This document shows, piece after piece, positions 1-10,883 of a DNA stretch of 64,000 nucleotides. Below the pieces are notes generated by a model. It was not told the origin of the DNA. It was given only the letters and a program-made list of their open reading frames with translations, and did not search any database. Every line of letters begins with the position of its first letter. The stretch's first letter is position 1. The DNA comes from Amoebophrya sp. A120. Taxonomy: Eukaryota > Sar > Dinophyceae > Syndiniales > Amoebophryaceae. The DNA is taken from assembly GCA_905178155.1 (NCBI GenBank), contig CAJINV010000005.1, positions 2,048,054 to 2,112,053 on the forward strand, given 5' to 3'. The position numbers were made by a program, and so were the translations under genes.

Positions 1-118
1 CTAGAAGAGTTTCATCCGGTGAAGATGGTACAACTAGTAGCTTCTAAAATTGTAGAACACTGTCGCTCGAAGGTGTAGCTCGAAGGTGTCGCTGGTGAGG
101 GTGGACCGCCGTCGTAGT

Positions 119-187
119 CGTGCCGCTGGTCAGCTTAGCTTTCACGAGAGGTGGAGGACAGTGGTAGCTGCAGGTCGACGTTCCCGG
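119..187. repeat. Dispersed module R1, copy 1
   Basis: First of five copies of a module containing TTTCACGAGAGGTGGAGGAC followed by AGTGGTAGCTG and, in copies 1, 2 and 5, GTCGACGTTCCCGGG. No coding meaning was found. The surrounding 1-500 shows no supported gene. Confidence 0.8.
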
Positions 188-1023
188 GGGCGTGGTTAGC
201 TTTCAGGGGGAAGGGGAGGGGATTCTCCTGGGGGCGAAAACTCTGCAGGCGCAGGGCTTTTGAGTGCGCCGGAGCCCCCTGGAGGAAGACAAAGGCGTGA
301 CAGCGGCCCGCCCCAGGCCCCTGGAGAAGGAGAAGCACCGGGAAACCGAAAGAACACCCGGGGCGAGCCCACCCTGGGAGGGGACGAGCCCTCCAGGGTG
401 TTCCCAATTTGCGAGCACCCCCCCAAGTTGCGAGCCTTAAGGGCGGCCGCTCGTCATTCTAGCTACGCCCCACTCTATTTCTAGTTACGCCGCCAAGGCG
501 GTGGGGCTGCTTTCGACGGAGCCCACAGGGCCGCAGCTGCGGAAGCTGCGCGACAAAAAACCTGGCCAGCCAGGCAGGTGCAACCAGCCCAGGGGGACTA
601 GGCGCACTGTGTGTGATGGCCATTCCTTCGGGGCAGCGAGAAAAGGCGCCGCTTTCTTTGCGCAGGGCGGCGGGGGCATCCACACGAGGAGGGGCCTCCG
701 CCGCGAGGCAAAACGGGGTAGCCCAAACAAAGCGCAAAGCCATCCCGGGCACCGTGGCCGGGCCGGAGCTGCTAGTTCGCCTGCACCTGCGGGCGCAGCA
801 GCGCGCAGCGCGCCACCCTCAGTCAGACAAATAAGCCCTTTCCCTCCCACGGCTGCGCCCCCTTTTCCCAGGAACGAGCGCCACGTCCCGCGCTACCACA
901 CAGACACGGGTTGCTCGGCGCTAGTTTCTCCACAGGGGGCGAGGGAAGCCAGCAGCGCTGGCGAGCTCTGTGGCGCAAGCTCGGGGCGAGCCGACCCGCG
1001 CGCGGGGCAATGGGGGCGATTTT

Positions 1024-1170
1024 GTACTAGTAAGCTTTCTCCTAGTAAACTCTCTACTAGTACGCTTACTAGTAGTTTTTTTCCTTCCGTGTCACGTTAA
1101 ACTTACTAGTAACGTTGTTCACTAGTAAAATTCTTGGATTTTCCTTACTAGTAAGATTTTACTAGTAGAA
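1024..1170. repeat. TACTAGTA-rich block 1
   Basis: About seven occurrences of the palindrome ACTAGT, usually as TACTAGTA or TTACTAGTAA, sit within 150 bases, separated by T-rich runs. The block lies directly upstream of module R1 copy 2. The same arrangement recurs at 2558-2668, so block and module travel together. Confidence 0.75.
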
Positions 1171-1290
1171 ATCGGGCCATGCGTCAATCACTTTCCTTGC
1201 CGTATAGTATATAGGGTATTGTGCCGCTGGTCAGCTTAGCTTTCACGAGAGGTGGAGGACAGTGGTAGCTGTAGGTCGACGTTCCCGGGT
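1085..1290. repeat. Long direct repeat (~190 bp), copy 1, ending in module R1 copy 2
   Basis: The stretch from the TACTAGTA block through TTGCCGTATAGTATATAGGG to the R1 module (1221-1289) matches 2585-2773 with scattered differences. The two copies are about 1.5 kb apart in the same orientation, as expected for end segments of a larger repeated unit. Confidence 0.75.
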
Positions 1291-2011
1291 TACTTGGGTA
1301 AGGCCCGCAGCATCTGTGAAACTTTTAATCGCGCGGCAAATTCTTTGTTTTAAGCCTTAAAGTGCCTAATCTAGGAAATCGCGTTCATAAGGTTTAAGCA
1401 TTAGAACGCCTAATCTAAGAAGTCGCAATTTAAGCACTCGAGCGCTTAAACTCACGGAAACGCAGATTGCAGCAATTTGCTCTAGCAAATTTCAAATTTG
1501 TCCACACAGCTTCAAAGATAGCCAGTCAATTAGCCATTCGAATGCTTAAAATGACTGCTTATTTTCAAGCAGTTAAGCACTCGAATGGCTAAACTGATTA
1601 TTTGTCTGTGAAGTTGCGTGAACAAATTTGAATTTGCCCAGCAGAGCAAATCTCAGACGCAGATTGCAATCTGTGTTTCCGTGAATTTAAGCACTCGAAT
1701 GCCTAAACGCTATATCTACCCCGAGCGCGAGTGCTGTTGGTGTTGCTCGAGAGACAAAGAGCTCTCGCACCATGGGAAACAAAAGCTCCGCCGGTGCAAG
1801 AGCGCAGAGCCTGCCAAAGCGTCCCGCGGCGCTTTTGTCAAGTGCCCGCCCGGCGCAAAACCGCCGTGGGCGTCGTGATCCCCCCAGATCGCGACGCCTG
1901 GGGCAATTTGCCCCATTGGGCCCCCTGCGGGCTTCGATGCACAATGCTGCAGCGCGGCGCGGGCGCCTGGCGCGCGAGGGCGAGGAGGCGAATTCAAGAG
2001 CAAGGCGCGGC

Positions 2012-2054
2012 GCTTAGCTTTCACGAGAGGTGGAGGACAGTGGTAGCTGTAGGT
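2012..2054. repeat. Dispersed module R1, copy 3 (short)
   Basis: Shorter copy of module R1 starting at GCTTAGCTTTCACGAGAGG. It lacks the GTGCCGCTGGTCA lead-in seen in copies 1, 2 and 4. The flanking 1291-2557 is GC-rich and has no supported gene. Confidence 0.75.
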
Positions 2055-2557
2055 ACCTAGCACGGGCGGTCGTCGTGGTATCTAGCACGGGCGGTCGCTC
2101 CGCGACCGCCGGAGAGGTATGGAGTAGACAAGGATGCGATGGGCCCGATTTCCTAATAGGAAGGTTGCAGTCCTCGCGGGGAAGGGGCAGGAGGCGATAA
2201 GCGTCTAGGCGCGCTTGTCCCAGGCGCCGGCGCCCACTAGCGCCCACGCCCCAGGGTCCGCCGCGAAAGCGGGTGGGCGACGAGCCTTCTGGGGGGTTTG
2301 CAAGTTTTTGCGAGCACCCCTTAAGGTGGGTAAGCTACTATGTGCATTTTGCTGAAGCCCACGGGAAAGTGGCGCCTGCCTAAGAAGCCCTACTTACGCA
2401 AAGGGACGGGGCAACCTCCATGCGCAGCGGCCCGCCCCCCGCGACGGGAGTGGGCACGGTGCACATGAGAAGCGAGCGGGGCTGGAGGAAAGGGGCGGCC
2501 TGCCCTCCTGAAAGGCAGGAATACCCACACCACGGGGAATACCCACACCACGTCCGT

Positions 2558-2773
2558 GTTTTACTAGTAGATTTTTTGCTCGCCTGTCCCGTTAAACTTA
2601 CTAGTAACGTTTTTTGCTAGTAAAAATTTGCGGACTTTTGTTACTAGTAAGGTTTTTACTAGTAGGAATCGGGCTAGGCGCCAATCGCATTTCTTGCCGT
2701 ATAGTATATAGGGCATTGTGCCGCTGGTCAGCTTAGCTTTCACGAGAGGTGGAGGACAGTCGTAGCTGTAGGT
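2558..2773. repeat. TACTAGTA block 2 and direct repeat copy 2, ending in module R1 copy 4
   Basis: Second copy of the TACTAGTA block plus CCGTATAGTATATAGGGCATT plus R1 module (2718-2773). It matches 1085-1290. The module ends about 40 bases before the open frame at 2811-3421. Confidence 0.75.
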
Positions 2774-2810
2774 GGCGGCGCGGGTGGGCAGTATTTCTGG
2801 CGCCCCGCCC

Positions 2811-3421
2811 TTTGAGCGTTTTTCCTTTCATACTGCGGTGTCCTGGCGAAACTCCAACCCCCACCAGCGGATCAGCCACAGCATATCTTCTTCCCCGAAC
2901 CAGTTCCACTTCCGCGTACCGACCAGCACCGAGACCGGTCACCACGGCGTGGACCAGCAGTAGTACAGCAAGGAGCAGGCGGTTACAACCAGGAGCCCAA
3001 GCTGATAGAGCGCCAGAAGGGAGTCGCCAGAATCCCCGAGCGAGAGCTGTGCCAGGTTTACTGCTCGCTCTGTGACGAGCTTCTCGCCCGTATCAACCTG
3101 GGAAACTGCACCAAGGCGAAGACAGGACTGCGGATGACGTTGAAGAGGGTGGCGGACAAGGAGGAAAAAGAAGACGAAAGTCAGTACCTCCCGGAGGACA
3201 TCGTGGCACCAGGGGAGCAGCAACAATTCTACACCACCACTGGCATCTTCAAGGACGACGACCAGCGAAACTGGAAGCGCATCCAGGCGTGGGTGCCAGG
3301 GCGGAAGATTCGATGTCCATGTAGGATGGACGTTGACAACGAGAGTCAAGACATCAAGAGGCTCTACACACTGAAATCAGGACAGGACTTGAACTTTGAC
3401 CCGGACCAAATCCAGTGCTGA
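2811..3421 (+). CDS. Possible coding exon, unknown protein
   Basis: An open frame of about 200 codons ends at a TGA at 3419-3421. Its first ATG is at 3134, but codons upstream to about 2811 stay open and look protein-like: a proline-rich start, then a Cys-containing stretch (CQVYCSLCDELL), then an acidic-basic region with KEEKEDESQYLPEDI and PGRKIRCPCRMDVDN. With no upstream ATG, an exon whose start is set by splicing is more likely than a 95-residue gene. I do not recognise the family. It sits between R1 copies 4 and 5, so it may belong to the repeated unit rather than to a host gene. It is the only plausible coding sequence in the first 10 kb. Confidence 0.45.
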
Positions 3422-3543
3422 GCAGCAGTCGATAAGCACCCAAAAATAAAAAAAGTTTAAACCCCCAAAAAACAACCTTTTTTTTTTCGCGTGTTCTGGT
3501 GGTACAAAATTTTTGTAGAGATGGCAAAATTTTTCTCCCCTAA

Positions 3544-3594
3544 TTTCACGAGAGGTGGAGGACAGTCGTAGCTGTAGGTCGACGTTCCCGGGGG
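3544..3594. repeat. Dispersed module R1, copy 5
   Basis: Fifth copy of TTTCACGAGAGGTGGAGGAC, followed by AGTCGTAGCTG and GTCGACGTTCCCGGG. Copies 4 and 5 share AGTCG where copies 1-3 have AGTGG. The two copies bracket the 2811-3421 open frame. Confidence 0.75.
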
Positions 3595-4036
3595 CTTAAG
3601 ATCTTCCGTGGTGGAGGAGGGTCATCAAGTTCTTGAGGTGCTGCAGTACAGATTACAACCACACCGGCGTCGCGAATACAAAAAAAATCTTCTGTTCTTC
3701 TGGTTTTGACTCCACCAGCACGATTCGCGCAATCATTAAAAATCTCGTTTTGACGGCGCGATGGACCTTTTTTAAACTTGTTCGTAGTTGCGACGCTCCA
3801 CTTTCACCGCGGTTGGGTAAGTGGCAGTTGTGGTTCGTGGTTCTTGTGGATCATACATAATTCTTCCAACGGTATTGTTGTATCGTGAAGCACACCGGGC
3901 GGGTCGTCGTCGTCGTCGTGTTGTTCTTCCTTGAGCTAATGTAAAAAAAAAACTTTCTTCTCCAGCGAAAAAATTGTGGAGAACTTATTCAGATCAGACA
4001 GGGCAGCAGCAGCTTTTATCAAAAATAACAAGTAGT

Positions 4037-4080
4037 GTGTTCAGATATTGTTTCGTCACACTAAATGTTTTCGTAAATAA
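4037..4080. repeat. 44-bp repeat R3, copy 1
   Basis: The sequence from GTGTTCAGATATTGTTTCGT to TTCGTAAATAA recurs nearly unchanged at 5061-5104 and 6294-6337. No coding role was seen. 3595-4036 holds nothing I can name. Confidence 0.8.
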
Positions 4081-4091
4081 TGGACGTCCAA

Positions 4092-4210
4092 GGAATCAAG
4101 TTGGTCAAATTGTTGGAATAAAGTTGGTAACTGGAATCAAGTTAAATGGAATCAAGTTGGACTCTGGAATCAAGTTGACTGGAATCAGGTTGGGTCCTGG
4201 AATCAAGTTG
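4092..4210. repeat. GGAATCAAGTTG short tandem array
   Basis: Seven or eight degenerate copies of GGAATCAAGTTG with variable spacers. A reverse-strand echo (CTTGATTTCATTCCACCACT) occurs near 5028, just before R3 copy 2, so array and R3 seem to be parts of one larger dispersed element. Confidence 0.75.
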
Positions 4211-5060
4211 CGTGTCCCGTTTCCCGTTTCCGCGAGAAGCACTGCGCGGGCCCCGTTATCTCCTCCACCGCCAAACGTTATTCACCATGCACGCGCCAGC
4301 CTGTGCTTCGGCCCCCCGCCTTCCTACCTTTACCGAAGGCTGGCCTGCCTTCCGACGGGCCATGCATGTTCCGGGGCGGGGGCGTAGATGTGACGAGGCC
4401 CCGGGACACAAAAGAAAAAACCCGGGGCCCCCGGCGCAAAAGCTGTAAGCACACGCGCACAGCCCCGGACAGCCGCAAACCTGCGCGCTCCGAAGCCGAA
4501 TCCAAAACGCCTCGGCGAGCCCGGGCACAGAAAAACCCCGAACCACCCACGTCGCGCAGGAGGTGTCAATGAGCTCGGGCCATTCATCAATCTGGAGTCG
4601 ATGGCGAAAGCTTCGCGCCAGCCAGGAAATAAACAACTCACACTCCCCAGAGAGGCAATCAAGCAGCGGTCCTTCCGCCAGGGAGAGACCTACCAGAGGG
4701 CAAGGAAGGCGAAATGGCGGCCCCCGAGACACCTTCCGCAGGAAGGCAAAACGGAATCCCCCGAGACTGACACCATCCCCAGGAAGGCACTGTGGCAACA
4801 AAACCTGCCGACTTGTAACATTTCTCGCCACGTCTCTATCGACCAGAGGAAGAAAAGCCAGACGCCTTTGATGAACGTGGCCGCCTTTCAAAAAAAATAG
4901 CGGAGAACTTTAGGCACGAGGGTGTGGCAGCCACAAAACACAAAAAGCGCAGCAGCTAGATTCTTCCAAGGAGAGGCATTGCGAGGCGAAGGACTGATGG
5001 GGATGAAGTTGTGGTGGTTTACTTGATTTCATTCCACCACTTGATTCCAGGTAGTAACTT

Positions 5061-5104
5061 GTGTTCAGATATTGTTTCGTCACGCTAAATGTGTTCGTAA
5101 ATAA
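5061..5104. repeat. 44-bp repeat R3, copy 2
   Basis: Second copy of R3, with two substitutions (CACGCTAAATGTGTTCG). The 4211-5060 stretch before it is GC-rich and has no supported gene. Confidence 0.75.
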
Positions 5105-5689
5105 GAACCACTCCCCACGACTGCGTCGTGGGGCAAGGCTGATTTGAATTGCTGCTGGGCCAAGTTTGGAGTTATTGCGTGTATTGCAAGCGCTTTCTGC
5201 TTGGTTAGTGAAAACAGGCGACAGGTAGTCAGAGGCGACGCCGTCCGCGGCCGGGCTCACTGACCAAGCTCCAGGTAGTACTCAACTGCCAAGAAGAACC
5301 AAAAAAGAGAAAAAAAGCCGACGTCTCCAGGGCAGGGCATTCACCGCGGCCGAAGAAACTGCTTTTCAGAGGCAAAAAGCAGCACAGGCCTCGACACAGA
5401 ATGGAACCGCAGGCGCCACCGGCTTTTTTTTGATGCAAAAGTGAAATCCCAAAGGGGAGTTCGAGAAAAAGCACAATAGCAGAGCAAGCAGCTGAACAAT
5501 AACTCCCCAGCGCGTCCTGTGAAAATATGTTCTAGCACAAGCAGCGCTCTTTCATCGCACAAGAAAGCAAGGCGCGCACTAAGTCGTGCCTGTGGGCACT
5601 TTCGAAATGCGCGCGCGCGCCGGTGGCACTTTCGAAATAGGCGGCGCGAGCAATGCTTTTAAAACGCCCAACAAAGCAATGCGCATCAG

Positions 5690-6235
5690 AAAAGCTTTTG
5701 AGCACTTTCGTGCGTCTTGCGTATTTTCTGAAGAGTCTTCAGAAGCTTTTCAGTCTTCAGAAGATTCTACAGAAGAGGGTCTTCAGAAGGTCAAAGCTTC
5801 TGAAGAATGCGGAAAAAAGGACGCAAAAAGTTGTCGCTTTGGAGACACAATTGAAAAACCTTCTGAAGGTTTTCAACCTTCAGAAGGTTGGCCAAAATTG
5901 CGACACTTCACTGCCTTTTTTTGTCTAAAAAGTCGGAAAGTCTTCTGAAGGTCAAAAAAGTGCCACCTTCTGAAGGTTTTCAACCTTCAGAAGATTTCAA
6001 AACGGTCATTTTTCACCTTCTGAAGGTTTTTTTGCTCATTTTCCATCTTTTTCTTCTGAAGGTCAAAAAAAACCTTCTGAAGGCGTGACCTTCAGAAGAA
6101 AAAAATGCTCACGGTTAAACCGATGGTATGCTCGCTCAAAAAAAAGAGGCTTTTTTCCATTTCTTCTGAAGGTTCCAGTGATGATTTTGGACCTTCATAA
6201 GACCTTCAGAAGAAAAAGCTTCTGAAGGTTCAGCA
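5690..6235. repeat. Field of CTTCTGAAGG palindromes
   Basis: The palindrome CCTTCTGAAGG and its halves (CTTCAGAAG, TTCTGAAGGT) occur more than 20 times in about 550 bases, often as facing pairs that could form hairpins. Open frames here are by-products of the repeat. The content resembles a degenerate satellite. Confidence 0.75.
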
Positions 6236-6293
6236 GCAATTTTGCCAAGCCTGCCCCTTATAGTTATTAGCTTATGATGAGGGAGATGTTGTT

Positions 6294-6337
6294 GTGTTCA
6301 GATATTGTTTCGTCACACTAAATGTTTTCGTAAATAA
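6294..6337. repeat. 44-bp repeat R3, copy 3
   Basis: Third copy of R3, virtually identical to copy 1. It is flanked on both sides by GATGAGGGAGATG (6277 and 6338), which looks like a target duplication around an inserted R3 unit. Confidence 0.75.
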
Positions 6338-6604
6338 TGATGAGGGAGATGATTTGATGGCTCTTCATCCCGGTTCTATTCTTTTCGAGTAGACATCAGC
6401 GAAATGTACTTATCAACCGTGAACTACCAGAAGATCATATTCTTATTCGTCCTGCAAGGAAATGACGATTGTTCAGCCCAAGAGTAGCTCGTACAACTTA
6501 CTGCTGCGGTCATGTGCTGTGGATCCTGACAGCTACCGAAGAGTGTTCACTAGGCCGCGACTAAAGAAATCTCTACAATGACTAGCGAAAGGTAAGAAAA
6601 CCCA

Positions 6605-6795
6605 TTATTTAATAGTATTCCGCAATAGAAACAAAGAATAGAAACGAAAAACAAAAACAAAGAATGGAAACGAAAAACGACAACAAACAATGGAAACGAA
6701 AAACGAAAACAAAGAATAGAAACGAAAAATGAAAACAAAGAATAGAAACGAAAAACGAAAACAAAGAATAGAAACGAAAAACAACAACAACGAAA
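6605..6795. repeat. AC-rich tandem array (GAATAGAAACGAAAAACGAA)
   Basis: About eight copies of a roughly 24-base unit built from GAAACGAAAAAC and AACAAAGAATA. The strand is nearly free of T. It merges at about 6800 into the GCGAAGCCTCGAA array. Confidence 0.8.
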
Positions 6796-6829
6796 TGCAG
6801 ACAAAGCGCCCAAGCTTCTAAGCGGCGAA

Positions 6830-7452
6830 GCCTTGAAACGAAGAGGCCGCGAAACGCCTAAGCAGCGAAGCCTCGGAGCAGCGAAGCCTCGAAGCTGCGA
6901 AGCCTCGAAGCAGCGAAGCCTCGAAGCGGCGAAGCCTCGAAGCGGCGAAGCCTCGAAGAAGCAGCGAAGCCTCGAAGAAGCAGCGAAGCCTCGAAGAAGC
7001 AGCGAAGCCTCGAAGCGGCAGCGAGGCCTCGAAGCAGCAGCGAAGCCTCGAGGCAGCAGCGAAGCCTCGAGGCAGCAGCGAAGCCCCGAGGCAGCAGCGA
7101 AGCCCCGAGGCAGCAGCGAAGCCTCGAGGCAGCAGCGAACCCTCGAGGCAGCAGCGAACCCTCGAGGCAGCAGCGAAGCCTCGAAGCAGCAGCGAAGCCT
7201 CGAAGCAGCAGCGAAGCCTCGAAGCAGCAGCGAAGCCGCGAAGCCTCGAAGTGGCGAAGCCTCGAAGCAGCGAAGCCTTGAAGCAGCGAAGCCTCGAAGC
7301 AGCAAGCCTCGAAGCAGCAAAGCCTTGAAGCAGCGAAGCCTCGAACCAGCGAAGCCTCGAACCAGCGAAGCCTCGAACCAGCGAAGCCTCGAACCAGCGA
7401 AGCCCCGAACCAGCCAAGCCTCGAAGCGGCGAAGCCTCGAAGCGGCGAAGCC
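6830..7452. repeat. GCGAAGCCTCGAA(GCA) minisatellite
   Basis: Some 45 tandem copies of a 12- to 15-base unit, GCGAAGCCTCGAAGCA and variants (GCAGCGAAGCCTCGAG, CCAGCGAAGCCTCGAA). Because the unit is a multiple of three over long runs, several frames stay open on both strands. I regard those frames as artefacts. Confidence 0.9.
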
Positions 7453-9030
7453 TCGAATTTGTCGTTGCGCCGGACCGGAGCGACAAATCCAGGGGTCCCC
7501 GGACCCGCGAATTTGTCGTTGCGCCGGACCGGAGCGACAAATCCAGGGGTCCCCGGACCCGCGAATTTGTCGTTGCGCCGGACCGGAGCGACAAATTCAG
7601 GGGTCCGCGGACCCGCGAGTTTGTCGTTGCGCCGGACCGGAGCGACAAATTCAGGGATCCCCGGACCCGCGAGTTTGTCGTTGCGCCGGACCGGAGCGAC
7701 AAACTCACGGGTCCCCGGACCCGCCAATTTGTCGCTGCGCGGGACCGGAGCGACAAACTCAGGGGTCCCCGGACCCGCCAATTTGTCGTTGCGACGGGCC
7801 GGAGCGACAAACTCAGGGATCCCCGGACCCGCCAATTTGTCGCTGCGCGGGACCGGAGCGACACATTCAAAGGTCCCCGGATCCGCGAGTTTGTCGTTGC
7901 GCCGGACCGGAGCGACAAATTCAGGGATCCCCGGACCCGCGAGTTTGTCGCTGCGCCGGACCGGAGCGACAAATTCAGGAATCCCCGGACCCGTCATTTT
8001 GTCGTTGCGCCGGACCGGAGCGGCAAATCCAGGGGTCCCCGGACCCGTCATTTTGTCGTTGCGCCGGACCGGAGTGACAAAATCAAGGGTCCCCGGACCC
8101 GCCATTTTGTCGTTGCGCCGGACCGGAGCGACAAAATCAGGGGTCCCCGGACCCGCCATTTTGTCGTTGCGCCGGACTGGAGCGACAAAACCAGGAGTCC
8201 CCGGACCCGCCATTTTGTCGCTGCGCCGGACCGGAGCGACAAAATCAGGGGTCCCCGGACCCGCCATTTTGTCGTTGCGCCGGACCGGAGCGACAAAATC
8301 AGGGGTCCCCGGACCCGCCATTTGCATTTTGTCGGTCGTTGCGCCGGACCGGAGCGACAAAATCAAGCGTCGTCGGACCCGCCAATTTGTCGTTGCGCCG
8401 GACCGGAGCGACAAAAGCGGGGTCCGTCGGACCCGCCAATTTGTCGTTGCGCCGGACCGGAGCGACAAAAGCGGGGTCCCCCGGACCCGCCAATTTGTCG
8501 TTGCGTCGGACCGGAGCGACAAAAGCGGGGGTCCACGGACCCGCCACTTTGTCGTTACGCCGGACCGGAGCGACAAATTCATGGGTCCCCGGACCCGCGA
8601 ATTTGTCGCTGCGCCGGACCGGAGCGACAAACTCAGGGGTCCCCGGACCCGCCAATTTGTCGTTGCGCCGGACCGGAGCGACAAATTCAGGGGTCCCCTG
8701 ACCCGCCAATTTGTCGTTGCGCCGGACCGGAGCGACAAATCCAGGGGTCCCCGGACCCGCGAATTTGTCGTTGCGCCGGACCGGAGCGACAAATCCAGGG
8801 GTCCCCAGACCCGCCAATTTGTCGCTGCGCCGGACCGGAGCGACAAATCCAGGGGTCCCCGGACCCGCCAATTTGTCGTTGCGCCGGACCGGAGCGACAA
8901 ATTCAGGGGTCCCCGGGCCCGCGAGTTTGCCGTTGCGCCGGACCGGAGCGACAAATTCCGGGGTCCCCGGACCCGCGTATTTGTCGCTGCGCCGGACCGG
9001 AGCGGCAAATTCAGGGGTCACCGGACCCGC
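7453..9030. repeat. 54-bp palindromic satellite, about 29 tandem copies
   Basis: The unit is 54 bases long; the GGACCGGAGCGAC core recurs at exactly 54-base steps. Each unit holds two dyads: TTTGTCGCT...CCGG facing CCGGAGCGACAAA, and GGGTCCCCGGACCC. The array could therefore fold as a row of hairpins on either strand. Units vary in sub-blocks: AAATTCAGG early and late, AAAATCAGG at 8090-8310, AAAGCGGGG at 8410-8540. This suggests local unit homogenisation. Since 54 is divisible by 3, frames of 280-716 codons stay open on both strands with no sign of real coding. Confidence 0.9.
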
Positions 9031-9240
9031 GAAGCCCGGTGCCGGACCATGGCCGCCGAGCCGGTGCCGGACCATGGCCGGGCCCGCCGCCCGGCGCCAG
9101 ATCGCGGCTACGCCGGTGCCAGCATGCAAGATGGCGGCAAAGGCCAACCTGCCAGCCGCGCCGGTGCCGGATCGTGGCCAAGCCAGTCTGGCGCTTTCAA
9201 AATCGCAGGCGGGTGGGCCTGCCTGTGCTGAAGCGCCGGA
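9031..9240. repeat. Degenerate GC-rich tail of the satellite
   Basis: Loose repeats of GCCGGTGCCGGACCATGGCC and GCCGGTGCC follow directly on the 54-bp array. No coding sequence is supported. Confidence 0.5.
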
Positions 9241-10883
9241 ACCGATTTTCCACAGATAGACGCTGAGTTTGTGCTACTATTCATCATCATCTAGCGGAAT
9301 ACTATTAAGTCTGCAGGTTACTGGACACGGGAAGCGGGATAAGGCTAGTAAAGGAAGACCATCCAAATCATCTCAAACTTGTACAGTGCCTAATGAATAG
9401 AGCAGCCGTGGTCGTGACGTGCCATTGACGTTCACTCAATACGTGTATTGATGATCTTGCACGTTGTTCAGAACGACCTGCGTGTCGTGAATAACTAGAA
9501 CCAAAATCGACCTCGATTCGCAACGCATCGCACTATATCAAGATCTTTTCCATGCCGCTGGCTCATGCAAATTTGGTAACGCTAACGATCTCTTTCACGC
9601 ATGATAATGTGAAGATCAAGATCTCCGCCTGTCCAGGCTTGATACATCTAGAGTGTGCGGCTGTGGTAGTGGTCGTCCTTGCGTCTATTAAAGAAGTTAC
9701 GCTAAGCAAGCACACGCATCTTTTTTCGGGGAGCGATCGCGCGAACAACGCAATTCCAGTACGAGAACGTTGACTCATCTTGGCTGGGGCGGTATGCCCT
9801 CGGCACGACAAGTTTAAACGAATAAGTAATTATTTTCCGACTGTACATGTTATCATTCTGTTCGATCATCAGCTTTCGTTCTGTTTGATCAAAAACGAAA
9901 AAACAGTTCGCAAGTTCAAGAAAATTGTCGACCTCCCGGGTCACAAACCCAATCTTTTTGTACCTCGGGTAATTTTTTCGAGGAGCCTCATACCTCTCCC
10001 CTTCTTTAGTGGAACGTAAATACCTTTCAAGAAAAAGCACCTCCTACTCATACATAAAACTTCGTAGAAACGTGATGTGGTTGTCCGTCTGTGCAGCGTT
10101 TCTAAAGGACCACCTAGGACAAAGTTATCAATATCAACTCAAATCTTATTTGCGTGTAATAATAATCACGAGTCCCTACTTTTTTTAAAATCAAGCTCTG
10201 CAAATTCAAATCAATGTGTGTGTCCTGTATTGCGCGAATAAAGCGTTCCACTGTGACTGATGCGTTTGGAGGACTCACATGACAAAGACAAATTTGAATC
10301 TCATATAACAGATTACGCATGCCAATGAAGTTTGTTTCGCATGTACAGGAGAATTTTCCATGCGTGCCCCCCAAACGAAACAAACTATGCACCGCTGAGA
10401 ACCCCCAACCAAGCGAAAGAAAAACTGCGCTGTTCCATGCTCTGCATCACAAATTCACAGTAGAACAGTTTTTTCTTGCGATATCCCGCACACAAGGTCA
10501 ATCAAGCTCAAATTAATCATGAATTTTGGGTACGAAAATTAAAGTTCAGCATCATCTTCTTGTCAAAAAAAGCTCTAACTCATCCATTGCGGTTAACAAC
10601 ACTATAGTGCTTTTCGCCACTTCTCAATAGCAACATCTGGGAAAAACTATACGACCACTAGGCTTCGTGTATCCATTTTATTTTCAAGTACTAGTATTGT
10701 AACTTGATGAATGAACTTTTTGCATAGTATTTGCAGGTTCAGCACGGAATTACCACGTCGAGACTTGTCCAACAGAGCGCCACGACACAAAAGTCAATTT
10801 CTTCTCAACTGCAATCAAAGAAAATCCAAATCGCGAGTGCTGATTCAAATCTGGTAAAGAACCCAACTGCAGAAGCCCCGCGC
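9241..10883. other. Gene-free interval between satellite block and gene array
   Basis: AT-richer sequence with only short open frames and no recognisable motif, repeat or RNA gene. It separates the repeat block from the minus-strand gene array. Confidence 0.5.

Noticed and set aside
501-1100. 199-codon plus-strand frame
   Set aside because: Pro/Ala/Arg-rich translation of GC-rich DNA with overlapping frames on the other strand and no motif; the end runs into the TACTAGTA repeat.
7453-9030. Possible CRISPR array
   Set aside because: The 54-bp unit is repeated without unique spacers; variation is scattered substitution, and the context is eukaryotic.
6818-9231. Very long open frames (up to 716 codons) on both strands
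   Set aside because: They lie wholly in tandem repeats whose unit lengths are multiples of three, so all frames remain open together; the products are simple repeats with no start context or domain.
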